64,000 nt of DNA from Rhodococcus sp. KBS0724 (lineage in GTDB: Bacteria > Actinomycetota > Actinomycetes > Mycobacteriales > Mycobacteriaceae). This document shows, piece after piece, positions 44,464 through 54,139 of the stretch (position 1 is its first letter; each line of letters begins with the position of its first letter). The translations under genes and the position numbers were made by a program. The notes beneath the pieces were generated by a model, which did no database searches, had not been told where the DNA came from, and saw only the letters and a program-made list of their open reading frames with translations. Where the stretch lies: assembly GCF_005938745.2 (NCBI RefSeq), contig NZ_VCBX02000001.1, forward strand, positions 4,292,501 to 4,356,500, written 5' to 3'.

Positions 44464-44853
44464 TCAGATGATCCCCCGCTTGAGACGCCGACGCTCGCGC
44501 TCCGACAACCCTCCCCAGATTCCGAACCGTTCGTCGTTGGCGAGTGCGTAGTCGAGGCACTCGTCACGAACCTCACAACCGAGGCAAATACGCTTGGCTT
44601 CCCGAGTAGATCCACCCTTTTCGGGGAAGAACGCTTCGGGATCGGTCTGTGCACAGAGTGCACGTTCCTGCCATTGATCCTCGATGGTGTCGAACAGTTC
44701 CTCGAAGCCGGTCACGAGACTCAGCACCGGCCGAGTTGTCACCGCCTCGATATCACTGCAGGCACCTTCTGCTGCGCCTGCTTGGGAATCGGTCTGCGGT
44801 TCGTAGCTCACTGTCATTGCCAGAGCACTGATCTCGACATTTTCATTGGGCAT
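44464..44853 (-). CDS. whiB2: WhiB2 septation regulator
   Basis: WhiB-family [4Fe-4S] regulator of 129 residues, the WhmD/WhiB2 type needed for septation in mycobacteria. Cluster cysteines are C67, C90, C93 and C99, followed by the GIWGG turn (112-116) and basic tail RRRLKRG. The N-terminal extension of about 60 residues is normal for WhiB2; a start at internal Met13 is possible. GAGGAGG precedes the ATG. Position next to the Rv3259-like gene and fbiA matches Rv3260c. Confidence 0.94.
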   Translation of the reverse strand: MPNENVEISALAMTVSYEPQTDSQAGAAEGACSDIEAVTTRPVLSLVTGFEELFDTIEDQWQERALCAQTDPEAFFPEKGGSTREAKRICLGCEVRDECLDYALANDERFGIWGGLSERERRRLKRGII

Positions 44854-45116
44854 CGTTCCGCCTCCTCACCTGTAATAGCGCAGAATTTCACTCCGTATTT
44901 CAACCCTTTTCAACCCCACCCCGTTGACCACTCGAAACTACGTTCGAATGTGATCCCGCTGCAGGCAAACTCGCCGACATCGGTGGAATGACACATTTGA
45001 GATTACACACGTCCAGCGTGTCGCGGTCAAGCTAATGCACAGGAATCCATTAGTATTCCGGCCCGAGTTTTGCCTCTGACACACCGCCCAGCAGACACGG
45101 CAAGTCGAGCACCGCC

Positions 45117-45122
45117 TAGGCT
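45117..45122 (+). promoter_or_regulatory. -10 element TAGGCT for leaderless fbiA
   Basis: TAGGCT lies 7 nt before the GTG at 45130, and no ribosome-binding site is seen. Confidence 0.6.
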
Positions 45123-45129
45123 TTGTCAA

Positions 45130-46122
45130 GTGAACGTGACTGTATTGGTTGGCGGCGTCGGCGGAGCTCGTTTCCTCCAAGGAGTGCAACATGCACTCGG
45201 CATCTCCGGTGGTGAAACGCTCGAGAAATATCAAGGCCCACACCGGATCACAGCAGTGGTCAACGTCGGCGACGACGTCTGGATGCACGGTCTGCGCATC
45301 TGCCCCGACCTCGATACCTGCATGTACACCCTCGGCGGCGGCATCGACACCGAGCGCGGCTGGGGCCACAAAGGCGAGAGTTGGAACGCAAAGGAAGAGC
45401 TCGCCGCGTACGGCGCAAAGCCGGACTGGTTCGGGCTCGGCGACCGCGATATCGCCACCCATTTGATCCGGAGCCAGATGCTCCGAACGGGCTATCCACT
45501 CTCCGCAGTTACCGAAGCGTTGTGCAATCGTTGGAATCCCGGCGTTGATCTGATACCTGTCAGCGACGATCGCAGCGAAACGCACGTCGTGATCACCGAC
45601 CCGGAAGACGGCGAGCAAAAAGCTATCCATTTCCAGGAATGGTGGGTACGTCACCGCGCTCACGTCCCGACCCACAGCTTTGCTCACGTCGGCGCCGAAC
45701 AGGCCAAGCCGGCTCCCGGAGTGCTCGAGGCGATCGAGAACGCGGACGTCGTCCTGATCGCTCCGTCCAACCCGGTTGTCAGTGTCGGCGCGATTCTGGC
45801 CGTGCCCGGCATCCGTGGCGCACTACGCACCACCGCTGCCAAGGTGATCGGCCTCTCCCCCGTGATCGGCGGAAAACCGTTGCGCGGAATGGCGGACGAA
45901 TGCCTCGACGTCATCGGTGTCGAGACGACGTCAGAAGCAATCGGTCGCCACTACGGCGCCCGGTCGATCAACGGCATCCTCGACGGCTGGCTGATCGACG
46001 AAGGTGACACCGCCGACGTCGACGGCGTGGATGTGCGCGCCGTCCCGCTGATCATGTCCTCCCCCGCGGCCACCGCCGAGATGGTGGCCACAGCATTCGA
46101 TATCGCCGGAGTGTCGCTGTGA
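45130..46122 (+). CDS. fbiA: 2-phospho-L-lactate/phosphoenolpyruvate transferase FbiA (CofD)
   Basis: Transfers the activated phosphoenolpyruvyl (or lactyl) moiety to FO in coenzyme F420 synthesis; 330 residues. Signatures are [17 protein letters not shown] at the N-terminus, [35 protein letters not shown] and [21 protein letters not shown] 45130 aligns with the M. tuberculosis start. The stop overlaps the fbiB GTG (GTGA), so both are translated from one mRNA. F420 feeds redox enzymes elsewhere in the genome. Confidence 0.96.
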   Translation: MNVTVLVGGVGGARFLQGVQHALGISGGETLEKYQGPHRITAVVNVGDDVWMHGLRICPDLDTCMYTLGGGIDTERGWGHKGESWNAKEELAAYGAKPDWFGLGDRDIATHLIRSQMLRTGYPLSAVTEALCNRWNPGVDLIPVSDDRSETHVVITDPEDGEQKAIHFQEWWVRHRAHVPTHSFAHVGAEQAKPAPGVLEAIENADVVLIAPSNPVVSVGAILAVPGIRGALRTTAAKVIGLSPVIGGKPLRGMADECLDVIGVETTSEAIGRHYGARSINGILDGWLIDEGDTADVDGVDVRAVPLIMSSPAATAEMVATAFDIAGVSL

Positions 46123-47486
46123 CAACAAACACGACCGAACAGGCCCCCGGCGATCACTCGCCCGGCGCAGCCATCGAAGTGATTCCCGTTCAGGGTCTTC
46201 CGGAGTTCCGCCCCGGTGACGATCTGGCGGGCGCCCTCATCGAGGCAACGCCGTGGCTCCGCGACGGCGACGTTCTTGTCGTGACGAGCAAGGTGTTCTC
46301 GAAGGTCGAAGGCCGCATCGTCTCGTCCCCGACCGACCCAGACGAGCGTGATGCTGCGCGGCGCGTTCTGGTCGATCAGGAAGCCGTACGCGTCGTAGCG
46401 CGCAAAGGCCGAACCCTCATCACGGAGAACAAGCTCGGGATCGTTCAGGCCGCATCCGGCATCGACGGCTCCAACGTCGACGGAGCCGAGTTGGCTTTGC
46501 TGCCCGTCGATCCCGACGGTAGCGCTGCCGCGCTCCGCGCTCGGGTGTTCGAGAGCACCGGCAAGTCCGTCGCCGTCGTGGTGACGGACACCATGGGCCG
46601 GGCGTGGCGCAACGGACAGACCGACGCTGCGATCGGCGCCGCCGGCATCCCGGTGTTGCACGGCTACCTCGGAGCACAGGACAGTCAAGGCAACGATCTG
46701 ATCGTGACCGAGATCGCCGTGGCCGACGAAATCGCCGCAGCCGGCGATCTGGTCAAGGGCAAGCTCGGCGGTGTACCGGTTGCCGTCGTGCGCGGACTGC
46801 GTTTCCAGGACAACGGTTCCACGGCCCAGGACCTCATCCGGCGCGGAGCCGACGATCTGTTCTGGCTCGGTACGGCAGAAGCAACGACCATGGGCCGCGG
46901 CCAGGCACTGCTTCTGCGCCGCTCCATTCGCACGTTCAGCGAGGACCCTGTCGACGCCGACGCAATTCGGTTGTCCATCGCCGAGGCGTTGACCGCGCCG
47001 GCGCCGCACCATACCCGACCCGTTCGCTTCGTATGGTTGCGCACCAACACTATTCGTCAGCAGCTACTGGAAGCACTGCGCGAGAAGTGGCTGGCCGATC
47101 TGCGCGCAGACGGCCGCACCGAGGAGTCCGCACAGGCCCGTGTCGCCCGCGGCAACATCTTGTTCGACGCCCCGGAAATTGTCATCCCGTTCTGCGTCCC
47201 GGACGGCGCGCACAGTTACCCGGACGAGCGCCGCAGCGCTGCGGAGTCCACGATGTTCACCGTGGCTGCCGGAGCGGCAGTGCAGGGCTTGCTGGTCGCG
47301 CTCGCCACCCGCGAGATCGGAAGTTGCTGGATCGGTTCGACGATCTTTGCCGCCGACACGGTGCGCGAACATCTTGGCGTACCCGCCGATTGGCAACCAC
47401 TCGGCGCCATCGCTATCGGCCACCCCCTCGAACCGCTCACTCCCCGTACGGCTCCGACGCCCGGCGACGCATTGGTGGAGATGTAG
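46119..47486 (+). CDS. fbiB: F420 gamma-glutamyl ligase/dehydro-F420 reductase FbiB
   Basis: Two-domain enzyme of 455 residues. The N-terminal CofE-like domain (about 20-255) adds glutamates to F420-0: [42 protein letters not shown]. The C-terminal nitroreductase-fold FMN domain (about 260-455) begins [13 protein letters not shown] and contains [20 protein letters not shown]; in mycobacteria it reduces dehydro-F420. GTG start overlapping fbiA. Followed without a gap by the NUDIX gene. Confidence 0.96.
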   Translation: MTTNTTEQAPGDHSPGAAIEVIPVQGLPEFRPGDDLAGALIEATPWLRDGDVLVVTSKVFSKVEGRIVSSPTDPDERDAARRVLVDQEAVRVVARKGRTLITENKLGIVQAASGIDGSNVDGAELALLPVDPDGSAAALRARVFESTGKSVAVVVTDTMGRAWRNGQTDAAIGAAGIPVLHGYLGAQDSQGNDLIVTEIAVADEIAAAGDLVKGKLGGVPVAVVRGLRFQDNGSTAQDLIRRGADDLFWLGTAEATTMGRGQALLLRRSIRTFSEDPVDADAIRLSIAEALTAPAPHHTRPVRFVWLRTNTIRQQLLEALREKWLADLRADGRTEESAQARVARGNILFDAPEIVIPFCVPDGAHSYPDERRSAAESTMFTVAAGAAVQGLLVALATREIGSCWIGSTIFAADTVREHLGVPADWQPLGAIAIGHPLEPLTPRTAPTPGDALVEM

Positions 47487-48044
47487 GTGAGCGCCGAGAC
47501 TCTGCACGCGTCCGCCACAGGCGTTCTGGAACAGTGGATTACGCCGTCGGCGCACAACGAGTCCCTCCGGCACACCATGTTGGCGTTTCTCGGCTCCGCA
47601 CCCGACGGATGCCTTCGTCGTCATGCGGCCGGACACATCACCGCGTCGTCGCTGGTTGTCGACGAGAGCCTCCAGCACGTCCTGCTCACTCTGCATCCGC
47701 GCGTCGGGAAGTGGATTCAGCTCGGCGGACACTGCGAACCGAGCGATGACACCGTGATCGATTCGGCGTTGCGGGAGGCTCGCGAGGAATCGGGGATTCA
47801 CGATCTGCACATCGACCCCGCACTTCTCTCCGCGCACACGCACCCCATCACCTGTTCGCTCGGCGTCCCGACGCGTCACCTCGACCTGAGGTTTCTTGTT
47901 GTGGCACCGGACAACTCACCGATCGTGCGCAGCGACGAGTCGACGGACCTGCAGTGGTGGCCCGTCGACTCTCTCCCCGACAACGCCGAGCACGAGACCG
48001 TCAACCACATGATCTCGCTGGCGAGGTTGCGTCGCCGCGCCTGA
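47487..48044 (+). CDS. NUDIX hydrolase
   Basis: NUDIX-fold pyrophosphohydrolase of 185 residues. The box reads GGHCEPSDDTVIDSALREAREESGI, which keeps REx2EExG but has one extra residue and an Asp where the first Glu normally sits, a variant common in this actinobacterial group. The GTG start lies directly after the fbiB stop, so it is the third gene of the fbi transcript. A role in removing damaged nucleotides or an F420-related by-product is possible but unproven. Convergent with the SGNH gene, 4 bp apart. Confidence 0.86.
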   Translation: MSAETLHASATGVLEQWITPSAHNESLRHTMLAFLGSAPDGCLRRHAAGHITASSLVVDESLQHVLLTLHPRVGKWIQLGGHCEPSDDTVIDSALREAREESGIHDLHIDPALLSAHTHPITCSLGVPTRHLDLRFLVVAPDNSPIVRSDESTDLQWWPVDSLPDNAEHETVNHMISLARLRRRA

Positions 48045-48048
48045 ACCT

Positions 48049-48822
48049 TCAGGCTTGGAAAGCGGGCGCCAACTCGGGCCGTTTGGCGCTGACTCCATCA
48101 CCGGAGGACACACCCTTGACCCGCCGAGCCAGCCACGGCACCAGGAACTCTCGGGTCCATTGACGGTCTTCGCGCCGGGCTTCATTCTTGGTCTGCACCG
48201 GCACGGGTCCGAGATCGGGTGCGGTGAGCGTGTGGTCCACACCGATGGCGTCGAGCACGTGAGCGGCCATGTTCTGATGTCCGGCAGGTGACATGTGCAG
48301 GCGGTCGAAGTCCCACATCCGCAGATCCTGGTACTCGGCGAACCGCCAGAAGTCGACGATGGTCGCGCCGTGCCGGTCGGCTACTTCACGCACCAATTCG
48401 TTGTAGATGGCCATGCGTCCACGGAGTTTGCCGAAGAACGCGGACCACCCGGTGTCGTAGGCGGTGAACATCACTACGCGAGCACCGGATTCGGTGAGCG
48501 CGGCAATCGCGGTGTCATAGCGGGCGACCACGGCGTCGAGGTCCAACTTCGGTCGCATCATGTCGTTGCCGCCGGCGTAGATCGTCACGAGGTCCGGCTT
48601 CATGGCAAGTGCAGGCCCCAACTGCTCCTCGATGATGGGACCGAGCAGTCGACCCCGAATCGCCAGATTCGCGTACCGGAAGTCCGGGTTGCCGATTGCC
48701 AACTGCTCCGCGACACGCTCGGACCAACCTCGTAGTCCGTTGGGGAATCGCTCGTCTGTGTCGCCGACACCCTCGGTGAACGAATCACCGAGGGCGACGT
48801 AGCGGCTCGGAAATGAAGTCAT
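48049..48822 (-). CDS. SGNH/GDSL-family hydrolase
   Basis: Esterase/lipase-like enzyme of 257 residues without a signal peptide. The blocks are present in order: GDSFTEGVGD (Ser nucleophile, block I), NLAIRGR (block II Gly), YAGGNDMMRP (block III Asn) and DRLHMSPAGH (block V Asp-His). Substrate unknown. ATG 48822 fits block I spacing. It lies 32 bp after manC on the same strand and may be co-transcribed with it. Confidence 0.88.
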   Translation of the reverse strand: MTSFPSRYVALGDSFTEGVGDTDERFPNGLRGWSERVAEQLAIGNPDFRYANLAIRGRLLGPIIEEQLGPALAMKPDLVTIYAGGNDMMRPKLDLDAVVARYDTAIAALTESGARVVMFTAYDTGWSAFFGKLRGRMAIYNELVREVADRHGATIVDFWRFAEYQDLRMWDFDRLHMSPAGHQNMAAHVLDAIGVDHTLTAPDLGPVPVQTKNEARREDRQWTREFLVPWLARRVKGVSSGDGVSAKRPELAPAFQA

Positions 48823-48854
48823 CCGACCAGTATTCCAGTTGCGAAGCTCAACAA

Positions 48855-49934
48855 TCACACATCTGTGCTGAAGCGCACGCCGCCGTCCGGCAGCGTCACG
48901 CCGGGCCACACCCGCGCGCCGCGGAGCAATTCGCAGCGCGCACCGATATCGGCACCGTCACCGATCACCGCGTCGCGGATGAGAGCGCGAGGCCCCACCC
49001 GAACACCGAATCCGAGGATCGATCGCTCGACGACTGCCCCGGCTTCCACCACTGCGCCGTCGAACAGGATTGCGCCGTCGAGGCGGGCGCCGGCGCCCAC
49101 TTCAGCGCCACGCCCGACAACCGTGCCGCCGATCAGTACCGCTCCGGGCGCCACGCCGGCCCCTGGGTGCACCAGGGACTCGCCGCGCGGGCCGTCGAGT
49201 GCGGGTGACGGTGCGATACCGCGAACCAGGTCGGCGGAACCACGCACGAAGTCCTCCGGAGTACCCATGTCACGCCAGTACGACGTGTCGACGTGACCGA
49301 AGACGCGTTTGCCCTCCGCCAGCAGGTTCGGGAACACCTCACGCTCGACCGACACCGGGCGACCCTCGGGGATCTGCTCGATGATCTCGCGCTTGAAGAC
49401 GTAGCAGCCGGCGTTGATCTGATCCGTCGGCGGATCCTGGGTCTTCTCCAGGAATGCGGACACCCGGCCTTCTTCGTCGGTGGGCACACAGCCGAACGCG
49501 CGCGGATCGCCGACTCGGACGAGGTGCAGGGTGACGTCCGCATCCGTTTTCGTGTGTGTGTCGAGGATCGCGTTCAGGTCGGTGCCGCCGAGTACGTCAC
49601 CGTTGAACACCATGATGTTGTCGCCGCGAAGTTTCGGAAGGACGTTGCGGATACCGCCACCGGTTCCGAGCGGTTCGCTTTCGAAGACGTAGTCGATCTC
49701 GAGGCCCATCTTCGATCCGTCGCCGAAGTAGTCCTCGAACACCTCTGCCTTGAACGACGTACCGAGCACGACGTGCTTGATGCCCGCAGCTTCGATCCGC
49801 GCGAGCAGGTGCGTCAGGAAAGGCAGACCGGCCGTCGGCAACATCGGCTTGGGGGCCGACAAGGTCAGCGGGCGCAGGCGAGTGCCCTTGCCGCCTACCA
49901 GGATTACCGCGTCGGTCGGAGTAGGTTCGGTCAT
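48855..49934 (-). CDS. manC: Mannose-1-phosphate guanylyltransferase
   Basis: Nucleotidyltransferase of 359 residues making GDP-mannose. The N-terminal Rossmann-like domain begins AVILVGGKGTRLRPLTLSAPKPMLPT; VFNGDVLGG contains the metal Asp, and FLEKTQDPPTDQINAGCYVF is typical. The C-terminal third is a left-handed beta-helix of hexapeptide repeats (GAVLIGGTVVGRGAEVGAGARLDG broken over turns). AGGGGA precedes the ATG. In M. tuberculosis the equivalent (Rv3264c) is the GDP-mannose enzyme next to wbbL1, though older annotations call it rmlA2. Confidence 0.9.
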   Translation of the reverse strand: MTEPTPTDAVILVGGKGTRLRPLTLSAPKPMLPTAGLPFLTHLLARIEAAGIKHVVLGTSFKAEVFEDYFGDGSKMGLEIDYVFESEPLGTGGGIRNVLPKLRGDNIMVFNGDVLGGTDLNAILDTHTKTDADVTLHLVRVGDPRAFGCVPTDEEGRVSAFLEKTQDPPTDQINAGCYVFKREIIEQIPEGRPVSVEREVFPNLLAEGKRVFGHVDTSYWRDMGTPEDFVRGSADLVRGIAPSPALDGPRGESLVHPGAGVAPGAVLIGGTVVGRGAEVGAGARLDGAILFDGAVVEAGAVVERSILGFGVRVGPRALIRDAVIGDGADIGARCELLRGARVWPGVTLPDGGVRFSTDV

Positions 49935-50004
49935 CGTTGTTGTCCCCTGGGATTCGAAACTGAAGTGTCATCGGTCGGGTGGTCTGTGCGAGCGCGCGAG
50001 CGCA

Positions 50005-50877
50005 CTATTCGTCTGCAGCGCGTTCGCGGACTGCGGATGCGACGGCGATCTTGGAACGAAGTGCCAGGCCGCCGCGCAGCGCCAGACGCAGCGGGGCCTG
50101 CCACCAATGCGGGTGGCGGTCGGCTTGGAAACGGTAGGCACTGCGGTGGTGCGCCGGCAGCATCAACTCCGGATGACGCCCTGCCGCATGCCCTTTCGCG
50201 TGGGTTACCTCCGCGGAGGGCACAAACACGTTGAGCCAACCCGCTTTTCCGAGGCGATCACCGAAATCGACGTCCTCCATGTACATGAAGTAGCGGGAGT
50301 CGAACCCGGAGATCGCATCGAAGGCATCCCGGCGAACGAGCAGGCACGACCCGGACAACCAGCCGACTGCGCGCTCGGTGAGTGCCTCGTTCTCCTGGCG
50401 GTAGCGAGTGGTCCACGGATTCTTCGGCCACACCGTGCCCAGAATTGCGTGTCCCGCACCGGAAGTGATGTCGGGCACCGATCGCGCCGACGGGTACACG
50501 CTGCCGTCGGGTTCGAGGACCTTGGGCCCCAGCGCACCGGCCCTTGGCCACCGATTTGCCGCAGACACCAATTCGTCGAGTGAACCGGGGCTCCATTGGA
50601 CGTCCGGATTGGAAATCACGATGAATTCGATAGCGGGATCGATCTCCGCTACAGCCCGATTTATCGCGCCTCCGTACCCGATATTTCCACCGGTACGGAG
50701 CAGTCGGACGTGCTCGTACTTGCGCTCAGCGGCCTCGGGAGTTCCGTCGGTCGACCCATTGTCGGCCATGATGACCTGGGGTTTTTCTGTCGTCGCGTCG
50801 GCGAGTGTGCTCAAAAAGTTCTCGAGATGCTCGCCGGGCGAGTACGTCACCGTTACCACGGCCAGCTTGGGACTCAC
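50005..50877 (-). CDS. wbbL: dTDP-Rha:GlcNAc-PP-polyprenol rhamnosyltransferase WbbL
   Basis: GT2-family glycosyltransferase of 290 residues that adds rhamnose to build the arabinogalactan linker unit. Motifs include VVTVTYSPGEHLENFL, ADNGSTDGT, RTGGNIGYGGAINRAV, SNPDVQW (metal-binding region) and YFMYMEDVDFGDRL (catalytic base region). GTG 50877 is 7 nt behind TAGGCT, so the mRNA is probably leaderless although rmlD lies 43 bp upstream. Matches Rv3265c. Confidence 0.93.
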   Translation of the reverse strand: MSPKLAVVTVTYSPGEHLENFLSTLADATTEKPQVIMADNGSTDGTPEAAERKYEHVRLLRTGGNIGYGGAINRAVAEIDPAIEFIVISNPDVQWSPGSLDELVSAANRWPRAGALGPKVLEPDGSVYPSARSVPDITSGAGHAILGTVWPKNPWTTRYRQENEALTERAVGWLSGSCLLVRRDAFDAISGFDSRYFMYMEDVDFGDRLGKAGWLNVFVPSAEVTHAKGHAAGRHPELMLPAHHRSAYRFQADRHPHWWQAPLRLALRGGLALRSKIAVASAVRERAADE

Positions 50878-50884
50878 GCCGGTC

Positions 50885-50890
50885 AGCCTA
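50885..50890 (-). promoter_or_regulatory. -10 element TAGGCT for leaderless wbbL
   Basis: Minus-strand TAGGCT ends 7 nt before the GTG at 50877. Confidence 0.6.
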
Positions 50891-50920
50891 GCCGCCCGGA
50901 GCGCTCCATCTGAACTTTGC

Positions 50921-51775
50921 TCACGCGATTGCGTCGTGAAGCGCCTCACGCCACGGGCGCAACGGGGTCAAGCCAGCGGCCGCCCACGCATCACCGGACA
51001 ACACGGAGTACGCGGGGCGCGGTGCCGGGCGTACAAATGCGGCGCTGGTGCACGGGCGTACTCGATTCGGATCGGCACCGACCTCCTCGAACACCGCGCG
51101 CGCCAGATCGAACCAACTGGCCTGCCCGGCATTGGTGGCGTGCAGCGTCGAGGACCCCGTGAAGGGACGTGACGCCAGTTCCAGCAGACCGGCCGCCAGG
51201 TCGACGCTGTACGTCGGCGAACCGATCTGATCGTCGACGACGTCGATGAAGTCCCGTTCACTTTCGAGGCGGCGCATCGTGCCGACAAAATCGCCGGCCT
51301 CGCCCGAGTAGACCCAGGCCGTGCGAACGATCACGGAGTCAGCGCCGGATTTGCGGACGGCTTCCTCGCCGGCGAGCTTCGTGCGGCCGTAGACCGTCGA
51401 CGGCCCGGTGGGCGAATCGACCTCGTAGGGGCTGTGTGCGTCACCGGGGAAGACGTAGTCGGTGGATACGTGGATCAATCGGGCACCCGCCCGAGCGCAG
51501 GCCCACGCCAGATTGCTCGGCCCGGTCTCGTTCACTGCCGTAGCCGCTGCCTCATCCGACTCCGCGGCATCCACTGCCGTGTACGCGGCGCAGTTGATCA
51601 CCACCGTCTCGGGAGAGAGAACATCGGACGTCAGAGCCCGTTCGACGGCGTCATGATCGGTGATGTCCAGCTGCGCTGAACCCAGGGCGACAACGCCTCG
51701 ACCCGCCGAGAGCGCAAGCGATTCGATACGGCTTCCGAGCTGGCCGCGTGCCCCTGTGAGCAGGATATTAGTCAT
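50921..51775 (-). CDS. rmlD: dTDP-4-dehydrorhamnose reductase
   Basis: Final enzyme of dTDP-L-rhamnose synthesis, 284 residues, short-chain dehydrogenase fold. N-terminal NAD(P)-binding ILLTGARGQLGSRI, INCAAYTAVDAAE, HVSTDYVFPG and the catalytic YGRTK (YxxxK) are present. It supplies the donor for the adjacent WbbL. The same frame continues upstream antisense to the LCP gene, but the GxxGxxG motif sets the start at 51775. Divergent from the LCP gene. Matches Rv3266c. Confidence 0.94.
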   Translation of the reverse strand: MTNILLTGARGQLGSRIESLALSAGRGVVALGSAQLDITDHDAVERALTSDVLSPETVVINCAAYTAVDAAESDEAAATAVNETGPSNLAWACARAGARLIHVSTDYVFPGDAHSPYEVDSPTGPSTVYGRTKLAGEEAVRKSGADSVIVRTAWVYSGEAGDFVGTMRRLESERDFIDVVDDQIGSPTYSVDLAAGLLELASRPFTGSSTLHATNAGQASWFDLARAVFEEVGADPNRVRPCTSAAFVRPAPRPAYSVLSGDAWAAAGLTPLRPWREALHDAIA

Positions 51776-51830
51776 ACCCGTCAGTTTGGCACGCCGCTGC
51801 CAGGTACCCGACCTGGAGCGAAGAGACCAG

Positions 51831-51836
51831 TAACCT
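51831..51836 (+). promoter_or_regulatory. -10 element TAACCT for leaderless LCP gene
   Basis: TAACCT lies 6 nt before the GTG at 51843. Confidence 0.6.
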
Positions 51837-51842
51837 GGATGG

Positions 51843-53384
51843 GTGTCACACCAGCAACCCCCACGTCGCGTGCGTCCGCAGCCTGCGCCTAGTCGAGCGA
51901 AGACCAGCCCAGGCCGGATAGCCGTCGCCGTCGTGTCGGTCCTGGTGTTGCTGGTCACCGGCTTCGCGTGGCGCGGGGTGGATTCACTGCGCAACTCCCT
52001 GGCCACCGCCAGCGGTCTCGGTTTGGGCGGCGGCAAGGACGGCGCCATCGACATCCTCATGGTGGGAACCGACAGCCGCACGGATGCGCACGGAAATCCA
52101 CTCACCCAAAGCGAGTTGGATTCACTGCGCGCCGGTGAAGAAGTTGCCTCCAATACCGACACCATCATCTTGATCCGTGTTCCCAACGACGGCAGTTCCG
52201 CCACCGCGATCTCCATTCCCCGCGACGCGTACGTCAACGTCCCCGGCATCGGGATGTCGAAGATCAACGGAGCCTTCGGAGCAACCAAGGAGACCGAGCG
52301 TCTGCGTCTGGTCAACAACGGAGCCAGCGAATCGGAGTCGGACCGCAAATCCACCGAAGCCGGTCGCGAAGCTCTCATCGAATCCGTCGCGAACCTGACG
52401 GGTATCACCGTCGACCACTACGCCGAAGTCGGTCTGCTCGGATTTGTCCTGCTCACCAATGCAGTCGGCGGCGTCGACGTGTGCCTCAACGCTGCAGTGA
52501 ACGAACCGCTCTCGGGCGCAAACTTTCCGGCCGGCCAACAGACTCTCGACGGATCGAACGCTCTCAGCTTCGTCCGGCAACGTCACGATCTCCCCCGCGG
52601 CGACCTCGACCGCATCGTGCGTCAGCAAGTCTTCATGGCCTCCCTCGTGAGCCAGGTCCTCAGTGCAAAAACACTCAGCGATCCCGGCAAACTCAGCTCG
52701 TTGACCAACGCCGTTTCACGCTCGGTCGTGATCGACGACGATTGGGACATCATCGAATTCGCGAAACAGCTGCAAAATCTGGCGGGCGGCAAGGTCCAGT
52801 TCGAAACCATCCCGGTGCTCGACATCAACGGTATGACCGACTACGGCGAGTCGATAGTCAAGGTCGATCCGAAAGAGGTCAAGAAGTACGTCGCGAACCT
52901 CGTCGGCGCCGACGTCGAGGAAGAGGAGACGACTTCGGCGGCGCCCACCGTCGATGCGTCGAAGTTCACCGTCGACGTCGCAAACGCCAGCGATATCGCC
53001 GGCCTTGCGAGCGGAGTCTCCGAAGCGCTGAGCGCACTCGGCTACCGCGAGGGTGACGTCGGAAACAACACGGGCGCAGACGTATCCGAGTCAACGGTCT
53101 TCGCGAAATCCAAGGACGACGACGCAGCCCTTGCCGTCGCCGAAGCATTGGGCGGTTTGAGTGTGAAAGCGGATTCGTCGTTGCCCTCGAACACCGTTCG
53201 GGTTGTTCTCGCCTCCGACTACTCCGGTCCCACGTCCGCCGATTCCGTGTCACCGACGGATTCCGGGTCGGTGTCGGCGTCCGGGACACCGGACTCCGCG
53301 AGCACCACCGAAACCAGTCCGACGCCCGCTCCCGCCGGCCCGCCGATCGATGCGGCATCCAGCGGACCACGCTGTGTGAATTAA
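51843..53384 (+). CDS. LytR-CpsA-Psr (LCP) family cell-wall ligase
   Basis: Enzyme of 513 residues expected to attach arabinogalactan to peptidoglycan, as M. tuberculosis Lcp1 (Rv3267). Cytoplasmic basic/Pro-rich head, TM helix at about residues 24-42, then the LCP domain with DILMVGTDSRTD, TIILIRVPND, SIPRDAYVNVPGIG, KINGAFG and FVRQRHDLPRGDLDRIVRQQ. A LytR_C domain follows at about 370-460 (FTVDVANASDIAGLASGV...LGYREG), and the tail is Ser/Thr/Pro-rich. Divergent from rmlD, linking polymer synthesis and attachment. Confidence 0.94.
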   Translation: MSHQQPPRRVRPQPAPSRAKTSPGRIAVAVVSVLVLLVTGFAWRGVDSLRNSLATASGLGLGGGKDGAIDILMVGTDSRTDAHGNPLTQSELDSLRAGEEVASNTDTIILIRVPNDGSSATAISIPRDAYVNVPGIGMSKINGAFGATKETERLRLVNNGASESESDRKSTEAGREALIESVANLTGITVDHYAEVGLLGFVLLTNAVGGVDVCLNAAVNEPLSGANFPAGQQTLDGSNALSFVRQRHDLPRGDLDRIVRQQVFMASLVSQVLSAKTLSDPGKLSSLTNAVSRSVVIDDDWDIIEFAKQLQNLAGGKVQFETIPVLDINGMTDYGESIVKVDPKEVKKYVANLVGADVEEEETTSAAPTVDASKFTVDVANASDIAGLASGVSEALSALGYREGDVGNNTGADVSESTVFAKSKDDDAALAVAEALGGLSVKADSSLPSNTVRVVLASDYSGPTSADSVSPTDSGSVSASGTPDSASTTETSPTPAPAGPPIDAASSGPRCVN

Positions 53385-53393
53385 AGCTCTGCG

Positions 53394-53399
53394 TAAACT
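53394..53399 (+). promoter_or_regulatory. -10 element TAAACT for leaderless TIGR03089 gene
   Basis: TAAACT lies 6 nt before the ATG at 53406. Confidence 0.6.
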
Positions 53400-53405
53400 G
53401 AGCGG

Positions 53406-54119
53406 ATGCCTTCAACTCCCGACAATCTGACCGACGCACTCCTCGGACCGATCCTCGTGGCCGACCCTGCCGGACCACGGGTCACGTACTACGACGACGC
53501 GAGCGGCGAGCGCATCGAGTTGTCGGCAAGCACCCTGGCGAACTGGGCTGCCAAGACCGCAAACATGGTACGAGACGAGTTCGCTCTCGAGCCGGGAGCA
53601 AAAGTGGTTGTGCTGCTGCCGGCCCACTGGCAGAGCGTTGCCGTCCTACTCGGGGTGTGGTGGGCCGGGTGCGAGGTTGTCCTCTCCCCCGAGTCCGACG
53701 CCGAACTGGCTTTTGTGACGGCGGATCGCCTCGATGACGTCGCCGATGTCCCCGAGGTCGCAGCTCTGTCCCTCGACGCATTCGGCAAAGGACTCAGTGA
53801 CCTGCCGATCGGAGTTGCCGACTACGCGACGTCCATCCGCGTGCACGGCGATCAGTTCCGCGGCACCGGCGCCGGCGCTGCTCTGGAAGGCCGATCGGTT
53901 GCGGAAACCGTGCGCGCGGCAACGGAATCCGCCGCTGCTCGCGACCTCACGTCTTCCGATCGTGTGATGTCCGGTGCGTCGTGGGATTCGGCTGAAGAAA
54001 TGATCGACGGATTGCTGTCGGTGCTGGCGGCCGGCGCGTCGCTCGTGCAGGTAGCCCACCCGGACGCGGATGCCACCGCGCGCCGAGTGGGCACCGAGAA
54101 GGTCACGAAGCAGTTCTGA
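53406..54119 (+). CDS. TIGR03089-family protein (truncated adenylate-forming-like)
   Basis: Protein of 237 residues resembling the N-terminal part of AMP-forming acyl-CoA synthetases. It starts TDALLGPILVADPAGPRVTYYDDASGERIELSASTLANWAAKTANMV in several blocks and includes VVVLLPAHWQSVAVLLGVWWAGCEVV. The ATP-binding P-loop and C-terminal catalytic domain of true synthetases are absent. This is normal for the family (Rv3268-like), so it is not a pseudogene. Function unknown. Follows the LCP gene by 21 bp but has its own leaderless-type promoter. Confidence 0.83.
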   Translation: MPSTPDNLTDALLGPILVADPAGPRVTYYDDASGERIELSASTLANWAAKTANMVRDEFALEPGAKVVVLLPAHWQSVAVLLGVWWAGCEVVLSPESDAELAFVTADRLDDVADVPEVAALSLDAFGKGLSDLPIGVADYATSIRVHGDQFRGTGAGAALEGRSVAETVRAATESAAARDLTSSDRVMSGASWDSAEEMIDGLLSVLAAGASLVQVAHPDADATARRVGTEKVTKQF

Positions 54120-54139
54120 TCGCACTCAACCAGGCAGTC

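Noticed and set aside
51776..52408. Upstream extension of the rmlD frame over the LCP gene
   Set aside because: The dinucleotide-binding motif lies directly after ATG 51775; the extension is antisense to LCP coding sequence.
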